Assembly: GCA_022842785.1 (NCBI GenBank)
Contig: JALHOW010000007.1
Location: forward strand, 62,001 to 126,000
Direction: 5' to 3'
Length of the DNA stretch: 64,000 bases
Origin: Hyphomicrobiaceae bacterium
Lineage (GTDB): Bacteria; Pseudomonadota; Alphaproteobacteria; Rhizobiales; Hyphomicrobiaceae
The stretch's first letter is position 1. Each line of letters opens with the position of its first letter. The position numbers and the translations under genes were made by a program. Below, one piece after another: positions 18,308 through 26,053 of this stretch. Under the pieces are notes generated by a model. The model made no database searches. It saw nothing but the letters and a program-made list of their open reading frames with translations, and was not told the origin of the DNA.

Positions 18308-18682
18308 ATGCCCGAGCCGCATTTCTCTACGCTGAGCGACGATCTCCCGCGCACGTTGCGGCGCGCGCGCGACGAACGCGATGCCCGGGAGCGCGAGGCA
18401 AACGGGGAGCGCTTTCCCTCATCACTCAAGGCAGCAATGTCTGCAGCCTCCGACAGCGCGCGATCGGCGCCGGCGGAGCAACTGCAGGCGGCAGACGGCG
18501 TGACCGTGACTCGCCTCAATGTGCCGTTCAAGAATCTCGTCGCCTTCTTCATGAAGGCGGTGATTGCAGCGCTACCCGCACTGCTCGTGCTGATGGTTGT
18601 GCTATGGACGATCGGTGAAGTGCTGCAGCGCTACTTCCCCTGGCTTTTGAAGATGCGCATCCTCATTCAGTTCCCCGGTTGA
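18308..18682 (+). CDS. Small single-pass membrane protein, function unknown
   Basis: A 124-residue protein with a charged N-terminal half (RRARDERDAREREANGER). One hydrophobic segment spans about residues 77-104 (LVAFFMKAVIAALPALLVLMVVLW), followed by a short tail. I do not recognise a family. The ATG at 18308 has AGGGAG at a good distance; the frame is open further upstream to 18263. The topology suggests an inner-membrane protein with its N-terminus in the cytoplasm. Confidence 0.65.
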   Translation: MPEPHFSTLSDDLPRTLRRARDERDAREREANGERFPSSLKAAMSAASDSARSAPAEQLQAADGVTVTRLNVPFKNLVAFFMKAVIAALPALLVLMVVLWTIGEVLQRYFPWLLKMRILIQFPG

Positions 18683-18780
18683 GCGCACGAACGCGCGCTG
18701 TCATCGCAAATTTCTGTGAGGGAACGCCCCCGCTCGCTCGTGGTTTGCCCGATAGGTGAGCAAACTCGAGGAGAGAGCGA

Positions 18781-19068
18781 ATGAACAAATTTGCAATAGC
18801 AGCGATGGTACTCGGGCTTGGTATGGGGCCGGCCTTTGCGCAGACCGGCGTGCCCGGAAACGAGACCAAGCCGGCTGGTCAGGAGACGAGCCGCGCCGAC
18901 TGCCTGAAGAACTTCAGAACAGCCGACGCAAACGGCGACGGCTCGCTGAGCGTGGCGGAAGCCGAAAACGCCAAGCAAGTCATACCGACGAACCTCGCGC
19001 TTGCGGGACCCATCACGGAAAGTGAATTCATGACTGCGTGCGCTGCGCAGGTACCGAAGGGCGGCTGA
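18781..19068 (+). CDS. Secreted single-EF-hand protein, paralogue 1
   Basis: A 95-residue exported protein: signal peptide MNKFAIAAMVLGLGMGPAFA, then one canonical 12-residue calcium loop D49-A-N-G-D-G-S-L-S-V-A-E60. Cys41 and Cys87 could form a disulfide. The segment PITESEFMTACAAQVPKGG resembles a degenerate second EF-hand helix. It is a clear paralogue of the next gene (shared SRADCL, KVIPT/LAL.GPI, CAAQ.PKGG). Calcium binding is predicted; the role is unknown. Confidence 0.8.
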   Translation: MNKFAIAAMVLGLGMGPAFAQTGVPGNETKPAGQETSRADCLKNFRTADANGDGSLSVAEAENAKQVIPTNLALAGPITESEFMTACAAQVPKGG

Positions 19069-19261
19069 GACCGCTTGAGTTCATCTGCCGACTTCGCCTC
19101 GTCTCAACGGTCGATACGTTGAGGCGGGGCCTTTGTCACGTCCGAAACCGTGTGCAGCATCTGCCGCGGCGTAGGGGTTCATCCCGATTGAAGCCGATCC
19201 AACGCATCGCCACGTGCATCGCTGTGCGAAGTCACCTCTGAATTTTCACGAGGAGAAAGCG

Positions 19262-19543
19262 ATGCATAAGATAGCAGCAGCTATGGCAGTTATCGGAATT
19301 TGCACCTCGTCTGCATTTGCGCAGACACCGAGGAACGAAGTGCCACCAGCGGGTGAGCAGAATTCGCGTGCCGACTGTCTGGCGCAATTCCGCTTCGCGG
19401 ATAAGGATGGCAATGGCGTGCTCAGCCCGGCCGAGGCACAGAGCGGACAGAAGGTCATCCCGACCGACCTCGCATTGACGGGGCCGATCACGATGAACGA
19501 GTTCATGGATGCGTGCGCGGCCCAAATTCCGAAAGGCGGCTGA
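19262..19543 (+). CDS. Secreted single-EF-hand protein, paralogue 2
   Basis: A 93-residue exported protein with signal peptide MHKIAAAMAVIGICTSSAFA and EF-hand loop D47-K-D-G-N-G-V-L-S-P-A-E58. Its Cys39/Cys85 pair and C-terminus CAAQIPKGG match paralogue 1, so the pair arose by tandem duplication. The ATG at 19262 follows GAGGAGAAAG. The two genes are separated by 193 bases, so each may have its own promoter. It ends 12 bases from the convergent mtnP. Confidence 0.8.
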   Translation: MHKIAAAMAVIGICTSSAFAQTPRNEVPPAGEQNSRADCLAQFRFADKDGNGVLSPAEAQSGQKVIPTDLALTGPITMNEFMDACAAQIPKGG

Positions 19544-19555
19544 GCCCGGCGGAAG

Positions 19556-20434
19556 CTAAGATCGATGCAGGATGCGGCCAGCAACAGCATCGAGCTTCGC
19601 GACCAACGCAGGATCGCGCGCATCGGGCGGCGTGATAATTGCCGTTTCGAGCGCGCGATCCGAGCCGATCGGGCAGGGTGGATGCTCGCGCGGGAATGTA
19701 CGGCATAGCCGCGTGATGATGCGCTGCGCCTTGCTCACGTTCTCCATGAGCACCTTTATGATCTCAGCGACATCGACCTCGCGATAGTCTTCGTGCCAGC
19801 AGTCGTAGTCCGTGACCATGGCGAGCGTCGCGTAACAGATCTCGGCTTCGCGCGCGAGTTTCGCTTCCGGCATGTTCGTCATGCCGATGACGTCGCAACC
19901 CCATGAGCGATAGAGATTGGATTCAGCGCGCGTCGAGAACTGCGGGCCCTCCATGGCGAGATACGTGCCGCCACGGGTGACGGCAATACCTTCGGCCCGC
20001 GTGGCCTTCTCGATTTCGTCGGCGAGCGCCGGGCTCACCGGATCGGCGACAGACACATGCGCGACGCAACCCGTACCGAAGAATGATTTCTCACGCGCGA
20101 ATGTGCGGTCGATGAACTGGTCGACGAGCACGAAGTGGCCGGGCGGATACTGCTCCTTGAGCGAGCCGCACGCCGATATCGAGATGAGATCCGTGACGCC
20201 CGCCCGCTTCAGGCAGTCGATGTTGGCGCGGTAGTTGATCTCGGTTGGTGGCACACGATGGCCGCGCCCGTGCCGCGGTAGGAAGCGGATCGGCAAACCA
20301 TCCACCTCCGCGAAGAGGATCGCGTCCGACGCAACACCCCATGGGCTCGCGATGAGTTCCCAATGCGGGTTCTCGAAGTCCGGCAGGTCGTAGTGTCCGC
20401 TGCCACCGATGAATCCAAGAACGGTCTTCGCCAT
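19556..20434 (-). CDS. mtnP: S-methyl-5'-thioadenosine phosphorylase
   Basis: Cleaves methylthioadenosine to adenine and methylthioribose-1-phosphate in methionine salvage. The 292-residue product has the nucleoside phosphorylase family-2 signatures: LGFIGGSGHYDLP, RHGRGHRVPPTEINYRANI, SISACGSLKEQYPPGHFVLV, AMEGPQFSTRAES and GMTNMPEAKLAREAEICYAT. The ATG at 20434 has GAAGG four bases upstream and gives the canonical MAKTVLG start. The C-terminal tail after about residue 255 is unusually Pro-rich. No other salvage genes are adjacent. Confidence 0.93.
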   Translation of the reverse strand: MAKTVLGFIGGSGHYDLPDFENPHWELIASPWGVASDAILFAEVDGLPIRFLPRHGRGHRVPPTEINYRANIDCLKRAGVTDLISISACGSLKEQYPPGHFVLVDQFIDRTFAREKSFFGTGCVAHVSVADPVSPALADEIEKATRAEGIAVTRGGTYLAMEGPQFSTRAESNLYRSWGCDVIGMTNMPEAKLAREAEICYATLAMVTDYDCWHEDYREVDVAEIIKVLMENVSKAQRIITRLCRTFPREHPPCPIGSDRALETAIITPPDARDPALVAKLDAVAGRILHRS

Positions 20435-20481
20435 CGGGCCTTCTCTTCCCATGTCTCAAACAGAATGCGCTCAAACAGAAT

Positions 20482-20503
20482 GCGGCGGCCCGAGAGCCGC
20501 CGC
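20482..20503 (-). terminator. GC-rich terminator hairpin downstream of the secreted Cys protein
   Basis: A perfect 8-bp stem GCGGCGGC/GCCGCCGC with six-base loop lies 48 bases after the stop of the gene at 20551-20862. On the minus strand it is followed by ATTCTGTTTG, a moderately T-rich tail. Confidence 0.65.
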
Positions 20504-20550
20504 AGCATCGATCTAATGGCAGCAGGCCGGAGAGCCTGCGTCAGCTTAGG

Positions 20551-20862
20551 CTACTTGCAGAGCGTCGCGAAAGCCTTGCACTCTGAGCCAAGCCCGCCCT
20601 TGCCGCACTTGAAGCGAACCTTGCTGACTTTGTAGCCTGGCGCGGCGCCGATCTTCTGTCCGCTCGCCATGAACTGCGCCCAGCTACCCCAATCGGTCGC
20701 CTGCAAGATGGCTTCCCAAGCCTGGAACTTTGCACCATCCTCGGTCGTGTTGGTGCCCTGGGCTCCCTTGTTGACGCACTGCGCCGAAGCCACTGATGCC
20801 ATGCCGATCGACAGCGCAGCCGCCATCGCCGCCGCGGCGATCCCACAACGAATCGTGCCCAT
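20551..20862 (-). CDS. Small secreted cysteine-containing protein, function unknown
   Basis: A 103-residue protein with a signal peptide ending at ASVASA-Q (about residue 28). Four cysteines remain in the mature part (CVNKG, FKCGKG, SECKAF, LCK at the C-terminus), so two disulfides are likely. Basic residues are concentrated in the last 30 positions. I do not recognise a family. It lies between mtnP and an SDR gene on the same strand, with a terminator hairpin after it. Confidence 0.7.
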   Translation of the reverse strand: MGTIRCGIAAAAMAAALSIGMASVASAQCVNKGAQGTNTTEDGAKFQAWEAILQATDWGSWAQFMASGQKIGAAPGYKVSKVRFKCGKGGLGSECKAFATLCK

Positions 20863-20983
20863 ATCCGTCTTCCCCTGTCAGAGTAATCGGGTCGCTCTTC
20901 ACAGCCCATCGGCGCCCGATTCGGGAACTATATCCCCAGGCGAGCCCGATCGCAGGTGCGCGCGAGCCACAGGGCACGCGTCA

Positions 20984-21739
20984 TCAGAGCGTAAATCCGC
21001 CGTCGATAAGGAAGGCCTGGCCGGTCGTGAACGCGGCTTCGTCGCTCGCGAGGTAGATAGCGATCGCGGCGATCTCCTCCGCCGTGCCGAGCCGGCCCAT
21101 GGGCTGGCGATCGATGAACATCTGGCGGACGTCATCCTGCGGCGTGCCGAGCGCCTGCGCCTGCGCGGCAATGCGCGCGTCGAGCGAGGGGGACTGCACC
21201 GTGCCCGGGCAGATGGCATTGCAGCGCACGCCCTTGCGAATGAAATCCGCCGCGACGGACTTCGTGAGGCCGATCACGGCGGCTTTGGTAGCGCCATAGA
21301 CGTAGCGGTTGATCACGCCGCGCGGTGAGCCGGCCGCCGAGGCGATATTGACGATCGAGCCACCGCCCTTCGCGAGCATGGCCGGCAGGAAGGCCGAGAT
21401 CGTCCGATGCATCGATTTCACGTTGAGGTCGAAGGAAAAGTCCCAGTCGCCTTCCGAGCATTCCAGAACCGTGCCGTGGGCGACAAACCCCGCAGCATTG
21501 AAGAGGATGTCGACGGCGCCGATCTCCTTGGCGAGGGCGTTCACGGCAGCGGTGTCGCGCACATCGAGCTTGCGCGTTTCGGCGACGCCCTCGCGCTTCA
21601 ATTTCTCGAGGGCATTGGCATCGAGGTCGGTCGCGATCACGCGGGCGCCTTCGCGTGCGAAAGCCAGTGCGGTGGCGCGCCCGATGCCTGCGCCCGAAGC
21701 CGTACAGAAGGCAGTCTTGCCGCTCAAGCGCCCGGTCAT
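20984..21739 (-). CDS. Short-chain dehydrogenase/reductase
   Basis: A 251-residue classical SDR. The cofactor motif is TASGAGIGRATALAFAREGA (13-32), Asp38 follows beta-2 (ATDLDANAL) and favours NAD over NADP, and NAAG is at 81-84. The catalytic triad is Ser134, Tyr148 and Lys152 (YGATK). The sequence most resembles the DHRS6/3-hydroxybutyrate-dehydrogenase-like group (IDRQPMGRLGTAEEIAAIAIYLAS), but substrate assignment within SDRs is unreliable. Confidence 0.88.
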   Translation of the reverse strand: MTGRLSGKTAFCTASGAGIGRATALAFAREGARVIATDLDANALEKLKREGVAETRKLDVRDTAAVNALAKEIGAVDILFNAAGFVAHGTVLECSEGDWDFSFDLNVKSMHRTISAFLPAMLAKGGGSIVNIASAAGSPRGVINRYVYGATKAAVIGLTKSVAADFIRKGVRCNAICPGTVQSPSLDARIAAQAQALGTPQDDVRQMFIDRQPMGRLGTAEEIAAIAIYLASDEAAFTTGQAFLIDGGFTL

Positions 21740-21828
21740 GTCGTTCTCCCTATGGATGGCAGTAGGCTTGTTGTGAGCGCAAGCTTAGAGCCTGTGCCGC
21801 CGTCGTGGAACTGCCGCGCGCGCCGTCC

Positions 21829-22419
21829 TCAGCGGATGGTTTCGCCTGGGTAGACACCCCAGAGCTTGGCTTGCTCGACATATCCGCGGTAGTCGCCGAC
21901 CGAGATCTGGCACCAGCGGCCGTCGCAGCGCCGGATACCGCAGATGACGCCGGGCTCGAGCAGGGCGATCTGGCGGGCGGATGTCGAATCCTCATCAAAG
22001 AGCGGCACGGGTTTGGCGGTGCCGCTCGTGCGTTTCTCACCGGTCGCCCAGGCCATGATCACGCCCGTGCGCCGCGCCGACAGCAAGGCGTGTGCAACCC
22101 AGCCGACGCTGCCATCCTGATCGCGCACCTGGCGCCAATTCTCGTGCTCTTCCAGCACCTCGACCGGAAGGCCGACGCGATTGAACACCCATAGGATCTT
22201 GTGGTCGGTCCCGGGGCCCTGGCGGACCTGCACACGGTCGGACTTGAGGCTTACAAAACGTGGGAGCGGCTGGCCGGTCGCCCCGACGCCAGCAGGTTGC
22301 CGGCTCTGTGCGAGTAGGGGCGTGATCAGCGTCGCGCCGAGCACGAGCACGAGCGCCAGCACTGCAGCCGCAGCGCAGTGGCGCCTTTGCGTGGGGGGCC
22401 GGAGTGATATGGCCGCCAA
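21829..22419 (-). CDS. Exported SH3b-domain protein
   Basis: A 196-residue protein with an N-terminal membrane or signal segment (about 15-37, LALVLVLGATLITPLLAQ). Two bacterial SH3 domains follow. The first (about 54-114) contains RVQVRQGPGTDHKILWVF and ENWRQVRDQDGSVGWVAHALL; the second (about 130-190) contains CDGRWCQISVGDYRGYVEQ with a Cys pair. Such domains bind peptidoglycan or its peptides in the periplasm. The start is a TTG with GAGG upstream; no ATG is suitably placed. Confidence 0.82.
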   Translation of the reverse strand: MAAISLRPPTQRRHCAAAAVLALVLVLGATLITPLLAQSRQPAGVGATGQPLPRFVSLKSDRVQVRQGPGTDHKILWVFNRVGLPVEVLEEHENWRQVRDQDGSVGWVAHALLSARRTGVIMAWATGEKRTSGTAKPVPLFDEDSTSARQIALLEPGVICGIRRCDGRWCQISVGDYRGYVEQAKLWGVYPGETIR

Positions 22420-22717
22420 GTCGCTACCTCGTGCATCCTGAATGCCGCCCGATCTCCCGCAGGGGTTCGGAGGTGGGTGGTGCCTAAGCGATTCGCACCG
22501 TCGATGCGACGCGGCCCGCGGCTGTCACCTGTAACATATCCAAGAATGCGGCCGGATCATTGTCTGGGAGCTGAACGATCGCGGGTTGCGGTTCGGGGCG
22601 GTCGCGAGTACCACTCTGGCCAGAAAGCCGGCCGCGCCCCACGCGGGTTTCCGGCTGCGTGCGTACTCATACAACTCAGGGTGGCCCGTGGCCGGTCATA
22701 ATCTTCCTTCGACCATC

Positions 22718-23398
22718 ATGTCCATGTTTGTTCCGGTGCATCGGGACGGCTGGAAATTTCTCGCCATCGGCGTCGTGTTGGCACTGCTCTTCCTCATGAT
22801 CTGGCCGCCGCTCGGCTGGCTGCTCGTCATCGTCTCGGCGTGGATCGCCTACTTCTTCCGCGATCCCGATCGCGTCACGCCTTTGCGTGAGGGCCTCGTT
22901 ATCTCACCGGCCGACGGTCGCATCTCGGCGATCGAGCGCGTCGTGCCGCCGCCCGAGCTCGGCTTCGGTATCGGCGAGCGCCAGCGCATTTCGATCTTTC
23001 TCAATGTGTTTGACGTGCACATCAACCGGGCGCCGGTGGCCGGGCGCATCAGCCGATCTGTTTACGTGCCGGGAGCCTTCCTCAATGCCGCGCTCGACAA
23101 GGCAAGTGCCGACAACGAGCGTCGCGCGATCGTCATCACGACTGGGGCGGGCGAGGAGATCGGCTGCGTTCAGATTGCGGGCCTGATTGCGCGCCGCATC
23201 GTCACCTTCAAGGACGAAGGCGACATGGTCGGCGTCGGCGAACGCTTCGGTCTCATTCGCTTCGGTAGCCGAGCGGATGTCTACCTTCCCGAGGGTAAGA
23301 CGGCGCTTGTCTCGGTCGGTCAGCGCGCAGTCGCTGGCGAGACCGTGCTCGCAGACCTCACGTCCGGCGAAGCGGAGCGGGAAGCGCGGTTGGGTTAA
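22718..23398 (+). CDS. psd: Phosphatidylserine decarboxylase, proenzyme
   Basis: Makes phosphatidylethanolamine at the inner membrane. The 226-residue product is of the short (PSD-A) type. A double hydrophobic region at about 13-47 precedes AYFFRDPDRVTP, SPADGRIS, FLNVFDVHINRAPVAG and the self-cleavage region RFGSRADVYLP, where Ser184 becomes the pyruvoyl group. Starts at 22718 or 22724 are both possible. pssA, which usually follows psd in rhizobia, is not here; a terminator comes directly after psd instead. Confidence 0.92.
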   Translation: MSMFVPVHRDGWKFLAIGVVLALLFLMIWPPLGWLLVIVSAWIAYFFRDPDRVTPLREGLVISPADGRISAIERVVPPPELGFGIGERQRISIFLNVFDVHINRAPVAGRISRSVYVPGAFLNAALDKASADNERRAIVITTGAGEEIGCVQIAGLIARRIVTFKDEGDMVGVGERFGLIRFGSRADVYLPEGKTALVSVGQRAVAGETVLADLTSGEAEREARLG

Positions 23399-23412
23399 TC
23401 GGACGGTCTGTC

Positions 23413-23444
23413 GGGCCCCCGCTCGCGGCAGGCCCTTTCTGTTC
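23413..23444 (+). terminator. Rho-independent terminator of psd
   Basis: Stem GGGCC-C-CCGC / GCGG-CA-GGCCC with a TC loop (23413-23435) is followed by TTTCTGTTC. It lies 15 bases after the psd stop and supports psd being monocistronic or last in its unit. Confidence 0.75.
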
Positions 23445-23518
23445 AGACGGACGCTATCGTGCGGAGTACGGACATTGCCGCGACTGCGACCGCATGGTCG
23501 GGTTGCTAGTTGCTACGT

Positions 23519-24256
23519 TCAAAAGCTGCCGAGCTGTAAATTCAAACGCAGGCTCACGGCATGAACCTCATCAGGCTTCACGCGTAGATCGTAGGGGATT
23601 CGATATGCATCCCATGCGAGGCTATAGGTTGAGTGGCGCTCCGATCCCAGGTCGATGTAGTTGTACTCGACGCCGATCGTGATGTTGCCTGCCAGGGCGC
23701 GTTCGAGGCCGGCGCCGATCGTCCAGCCGTGATGTCTCTCGCCCGTGCTCGCCCTCGCCCAGTTGCCGGCATAGCCCGTGGGGCTGTACGTGAATGTGCT
23801 GACTGAGGCCGTCGCGTAGCCGCCCTTCACGTAGACGAGTAAATTTGGGTCGACCAGATACCCGAGCCGCCCCGTCGCCAGGAAGAGAGAGCCGAGTTCC
23901 GTCGTGAGGTACTCGTTCGGGTCGGAAACAAAGCCGATCAACGTCTCCTGGCCGAAGAATTGACCGTTCGAGAGTGAGAGTTCGACGCCGGCCACGAGGC
24001 GATTGAATTGCAGCTGATAGCCGACCTGGCCGCCGAGCAACCATCCTTCCCTGTCTGTGCCAAAGGTCGAGCCCAGAGGCCCGCCGAGGTCTCCTACGGG
24101 CGTCAGGTAAGTCCAATCGATCCCGCTGGTCGCCCAGCCAGCGTGAGCGCCGACATAGAGTCCTGCCCAACGCGGCCCCAGCTCCGCTGCTGACGCGCTT
24201 GCCACACTGATTGCGCAGAAACCCGCTGCCGTGATGGCCTTAATGGATGAAAGCAT
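23519..24256 (-). CDS. Outer-membrane beta-barrel protein, Omp25/31-like
   Basis: A 245-residue porin-like barrel: signal peptide ending ISVASASA-A (about residue 23), then WAGLYVGAHAGWATSGIDW, GWLLGGQVGYQLQFNRLVAGVE, LGYLVDPNLLVYVKGGYATAS and a strand pattern to the C-terminus. The C-terminal residue is Phe (LNLQLGSF), as needed for BAM insertion. It is diverged from the barrel at 12.2 kb but has the same architecture. The upstream 282 bases (24257-24538) hold no gene that I can support. Confidence 0.9.
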   Translation of the reverse strand: MLSSIKAITAAGFCAISVASASAAELGPRWAGLYVGAHAGWATSGIDWTYLTPVGDLGGPLGSTFGTDREGWLLGGQVGYQLQFNRLVAGVELSLSNGQFFGQETLIGFVSDPNEYLTTELGSLFLATGRLGYLVDPNLLVYVKGGYATASVSTFTYSPTGYAGNWARASTGERHHGWTIGAGLERALAGNITIGVEYNYIDLGSERHSTYSLAWDAYRIPYDLRVKPDEVHAVSLRLNLQLGSF

Positions 24257-24538
24257 TCTGGCTCCAATTCCAAGAGCCGTATTGCCGACTCATTGTCACG
24301 ACGAACGCTACGCTGCCGACGCGCATCTATGAGAGCCATTCTTGGGGGAGCCGAGAGATTGGGCGGTTATGCCGTTGCTTGGCGAATACAAAACTATAGA
24401 GCTTATGCACGCAGAAATTGTTCAGTTGTCTAAATCGGCGCAGCCTGTGATGTGTGTCTGATGCGCGACCAGCAATGCCCGGTCTTCGATCCTCGACCAG
24501 AGGCAGTGCCGCATCCCCGAAATGTACTGGCGCGCCAG

Positions 24539-25261
24539 CTAGGACAAAGCCGCGTAGATCATCGTGAAACCCGCCAGCACCATCATGACTTCGAGAATGC
24601 CGGCGTAGTGGCGCGCATCGAGGCGCATGACGATGGCCTTCGCAAACCACGAGCCGATCATGAGCGATGCACCAACGATCAGGCCACGCGCGATCGTCTC
24701 CCAGGGCAGAATGCCGTAAGTGCGGAAGACGAGCGATTTGACGAGGCTCACGGCGCCCGAGCCGACGGCCTCCGTCGAGATGTACGCGCCCTTGGTGAGG
24801 CCATAAGCGAGGAAGAACGGCGTGTTGAGTGGGCCGGTGGACGCAACGAGGCCGGTGAGGAAGCCGATACCGGCGCCGACGAGCGCTAGGCCTAAGAGGT
24901 TCACGGAGAAGCCGCGCCTCATGAGCCAGCGTCTCACAGGGACCACGGCAATGAGAAAAATGCCGAGTGCGACTTCGACCATGCGGGCGTCGAGGGCGAT
25001 GAGCGTGCGCGCGCCGAGTGCTGCCGCAGGGATCGCCGTCGCGCAGTAGGCGGCATTCGCGCGCCAGTCGACTTCGCGCCACCAGATGGCGACGCGCATC
25101 CAGTTCGCGAGCACGCTCGCAATGGCCATGATCGGCACCGCTTCCTTGGGGCCGAAGGCGAACACGAGCACAGGCATCATGAGAATGGAGGCGCCGAAGC
25201 CCACGACACCGCCGATGACGCCGCCGATCAGCCCGAACACGAGTATGAGCAGCCAGATCAT
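24539..25261 (-). CDS. TauE/SafE family (TSUP) membrane transporter
   Basis: A 240-residue integral membrane protein with about seven or eight hydrophobic segments. It has the family repeats IGGVIGGVVGFGASILMMPVL near the N-terminus and LGLALVGAGIGFLTGLVAST-GP in the middle. TSUP proteins export sulfite, sulfoacetate or other organic anions; the substrate here is unknown. The ATG at 25261 starts directly at the first transmembrane helix. The longer open frame upstream is Pro/Arg-rich and unlikely to be coding. Confidence 0.88.
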   Translation of the reverse strand: MIWLLILVFGLIGGVIGGVVGFGASILMMPVLVFAFGPKEAVPIMAIASVLANWMRVAIWWREVDWRANAAYCATAIPAAALGARTLIALDARMVEVALGIFLIAVVPVRRWLMRRGFSVNLLGLALVGAGIGFLTGLVASTGPLNTPFFLAYGLTKGAYISTEAVGSGAVSLVKSLVFRTYGILPWETIARGLIVGASLMIGSWFAKAIVMRLDARHYAGILEVMMVLAGFTMIYAALS

Positions 25262-25476
25262 GCGGGGGCTCGGCGAGGCGGGAGCGCGCACGCGTGTGCA
25301 CGGCGCGGGTGTGGGCGGAAAGGGGCGGCAGGTGCCACGGAGGCAGCCCACAAAACTACGCCGAGTCCGCCTGCCGGGTCCAGCTGCTCAATATTTGCTG
25401 CGGCGTAAGCCCACACTAGCGTCGGCTAGCACGAGAAGTCAGAAAACGCACCGCCCCCAAAACGTCCTTCGGGAGA

Positions 25477-25496
25477 AGTAAGTGGTGTCACTTACT
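25477..25496. other. Perfect hairpin overlapping the 3' end of the small unknown gene
   Basis: AGTAAGTG-GTGT-CACTTACT forms an 8-bp perfect stem with a four-base loop and includes the last two codons and the stop of the gene ending at 25488. On the minus strand it is followed only by TCTCCC, so it is a weak terminator candidate. Confidence 0.45.
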
Positions 25497-25700
25497 GTCC
25501 TGTATCATCTCAATGAACTTCTTCCATGAAATGTCGATGCCGTTCTCTCGTTTTGTTCGGCCGGGGCACCAAGTCAGTTTGGACTTGGTAAGCACTAGGT
25601 CGCCCAAGTGTTCCTTGCCATCGGGGGAATGCACCTGAAATTCAACGCCGCTGTTCTTCACCTCCATCTCGACATCAAAAGATTTGATCTTCACCTGCAT
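25488..25700 (-). CDS. Small hypothetical protein
   Basis: A 70-residue protein rich in Lys and Val (MQVKIKSFDVEMEVKNSGVE). It contains GDLVLTKSKLTWCPGRTKRENG and ends ISWKKFIEMIQDSK. The ATG at 25700 has GGAGG four bases upstream, which decides the start over 25718. The predicted fold is mainly beta. I do not recognise a named family. The gene is noticeably AT-richer than its neighbours, which suggests acquisition. Confidence 0.6.
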   Translation of the reverse strand: MQVKIKSFDVEMEVKNSGVEFQVHSPDGKEHLGDLVLTKSKLTWCPGRTKRENGIDISWKKFIEMIQDSK

Positions 25701-25773
25701 GCAAGCCTCCATTCGCAATTAGTTATAAGCGACGAAAGCTGATTCGCCTTGTGCGCAGCTCGTTCGAGGAACG

Positions 25774-26028
25774 ATGACGATGGAAAATTGGAGGGGGCCA
25801 CCTTGCGGAGTGTGCACCGTCTGCGGGACTACTAGCCGCAACGTAGCGGCGCTCAACGAGAGATGTGGTAATCGCATCGACGGTAGGCGCTGCCGAGGCA
25901 CGATCGGTAGTGCAATCGGAGAGAACGATTGGGAACGTTGCTCCACGTGTGATGAGAAGGGTCACTCCAGCAGGAGCTGCCAGGAGTGCGGTGGCGAGGG
26001 ATGGATTTATGTTCGCCGTGCTTGGTAG
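25774..26028 (+). CDS. Small zinc-ribbon-like hypothetical protein
   Basis: An 84-residue protein with nine cysteines. CGVCTVC (11-17), Cys31 and Cys40 form a first possible zinc cluster. RCSTCDEKGHSS-RSCQECGGEGW (56-72 region) resembles one DnaJ-type zinc repeat (CxxCxGxG) in degenerate form. It is divergent from the 70-residue gene (73 bases between starts) in the same AT-richer islet. Nucleic-acid or protein binding is plausible, but no function can be assigned. Confidence 0.6.
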   Translation: MTMENWRGPPCGVCTVCGTTSRNVAALNERCGNRIDGRRCRGTIGSAIGENDWERCSTCDEKGHSSRSCQECGGEGWIYVRRAW

Positions 26029-26053
26029 GTGGTGACCTTGCCCGCCTACGGCG

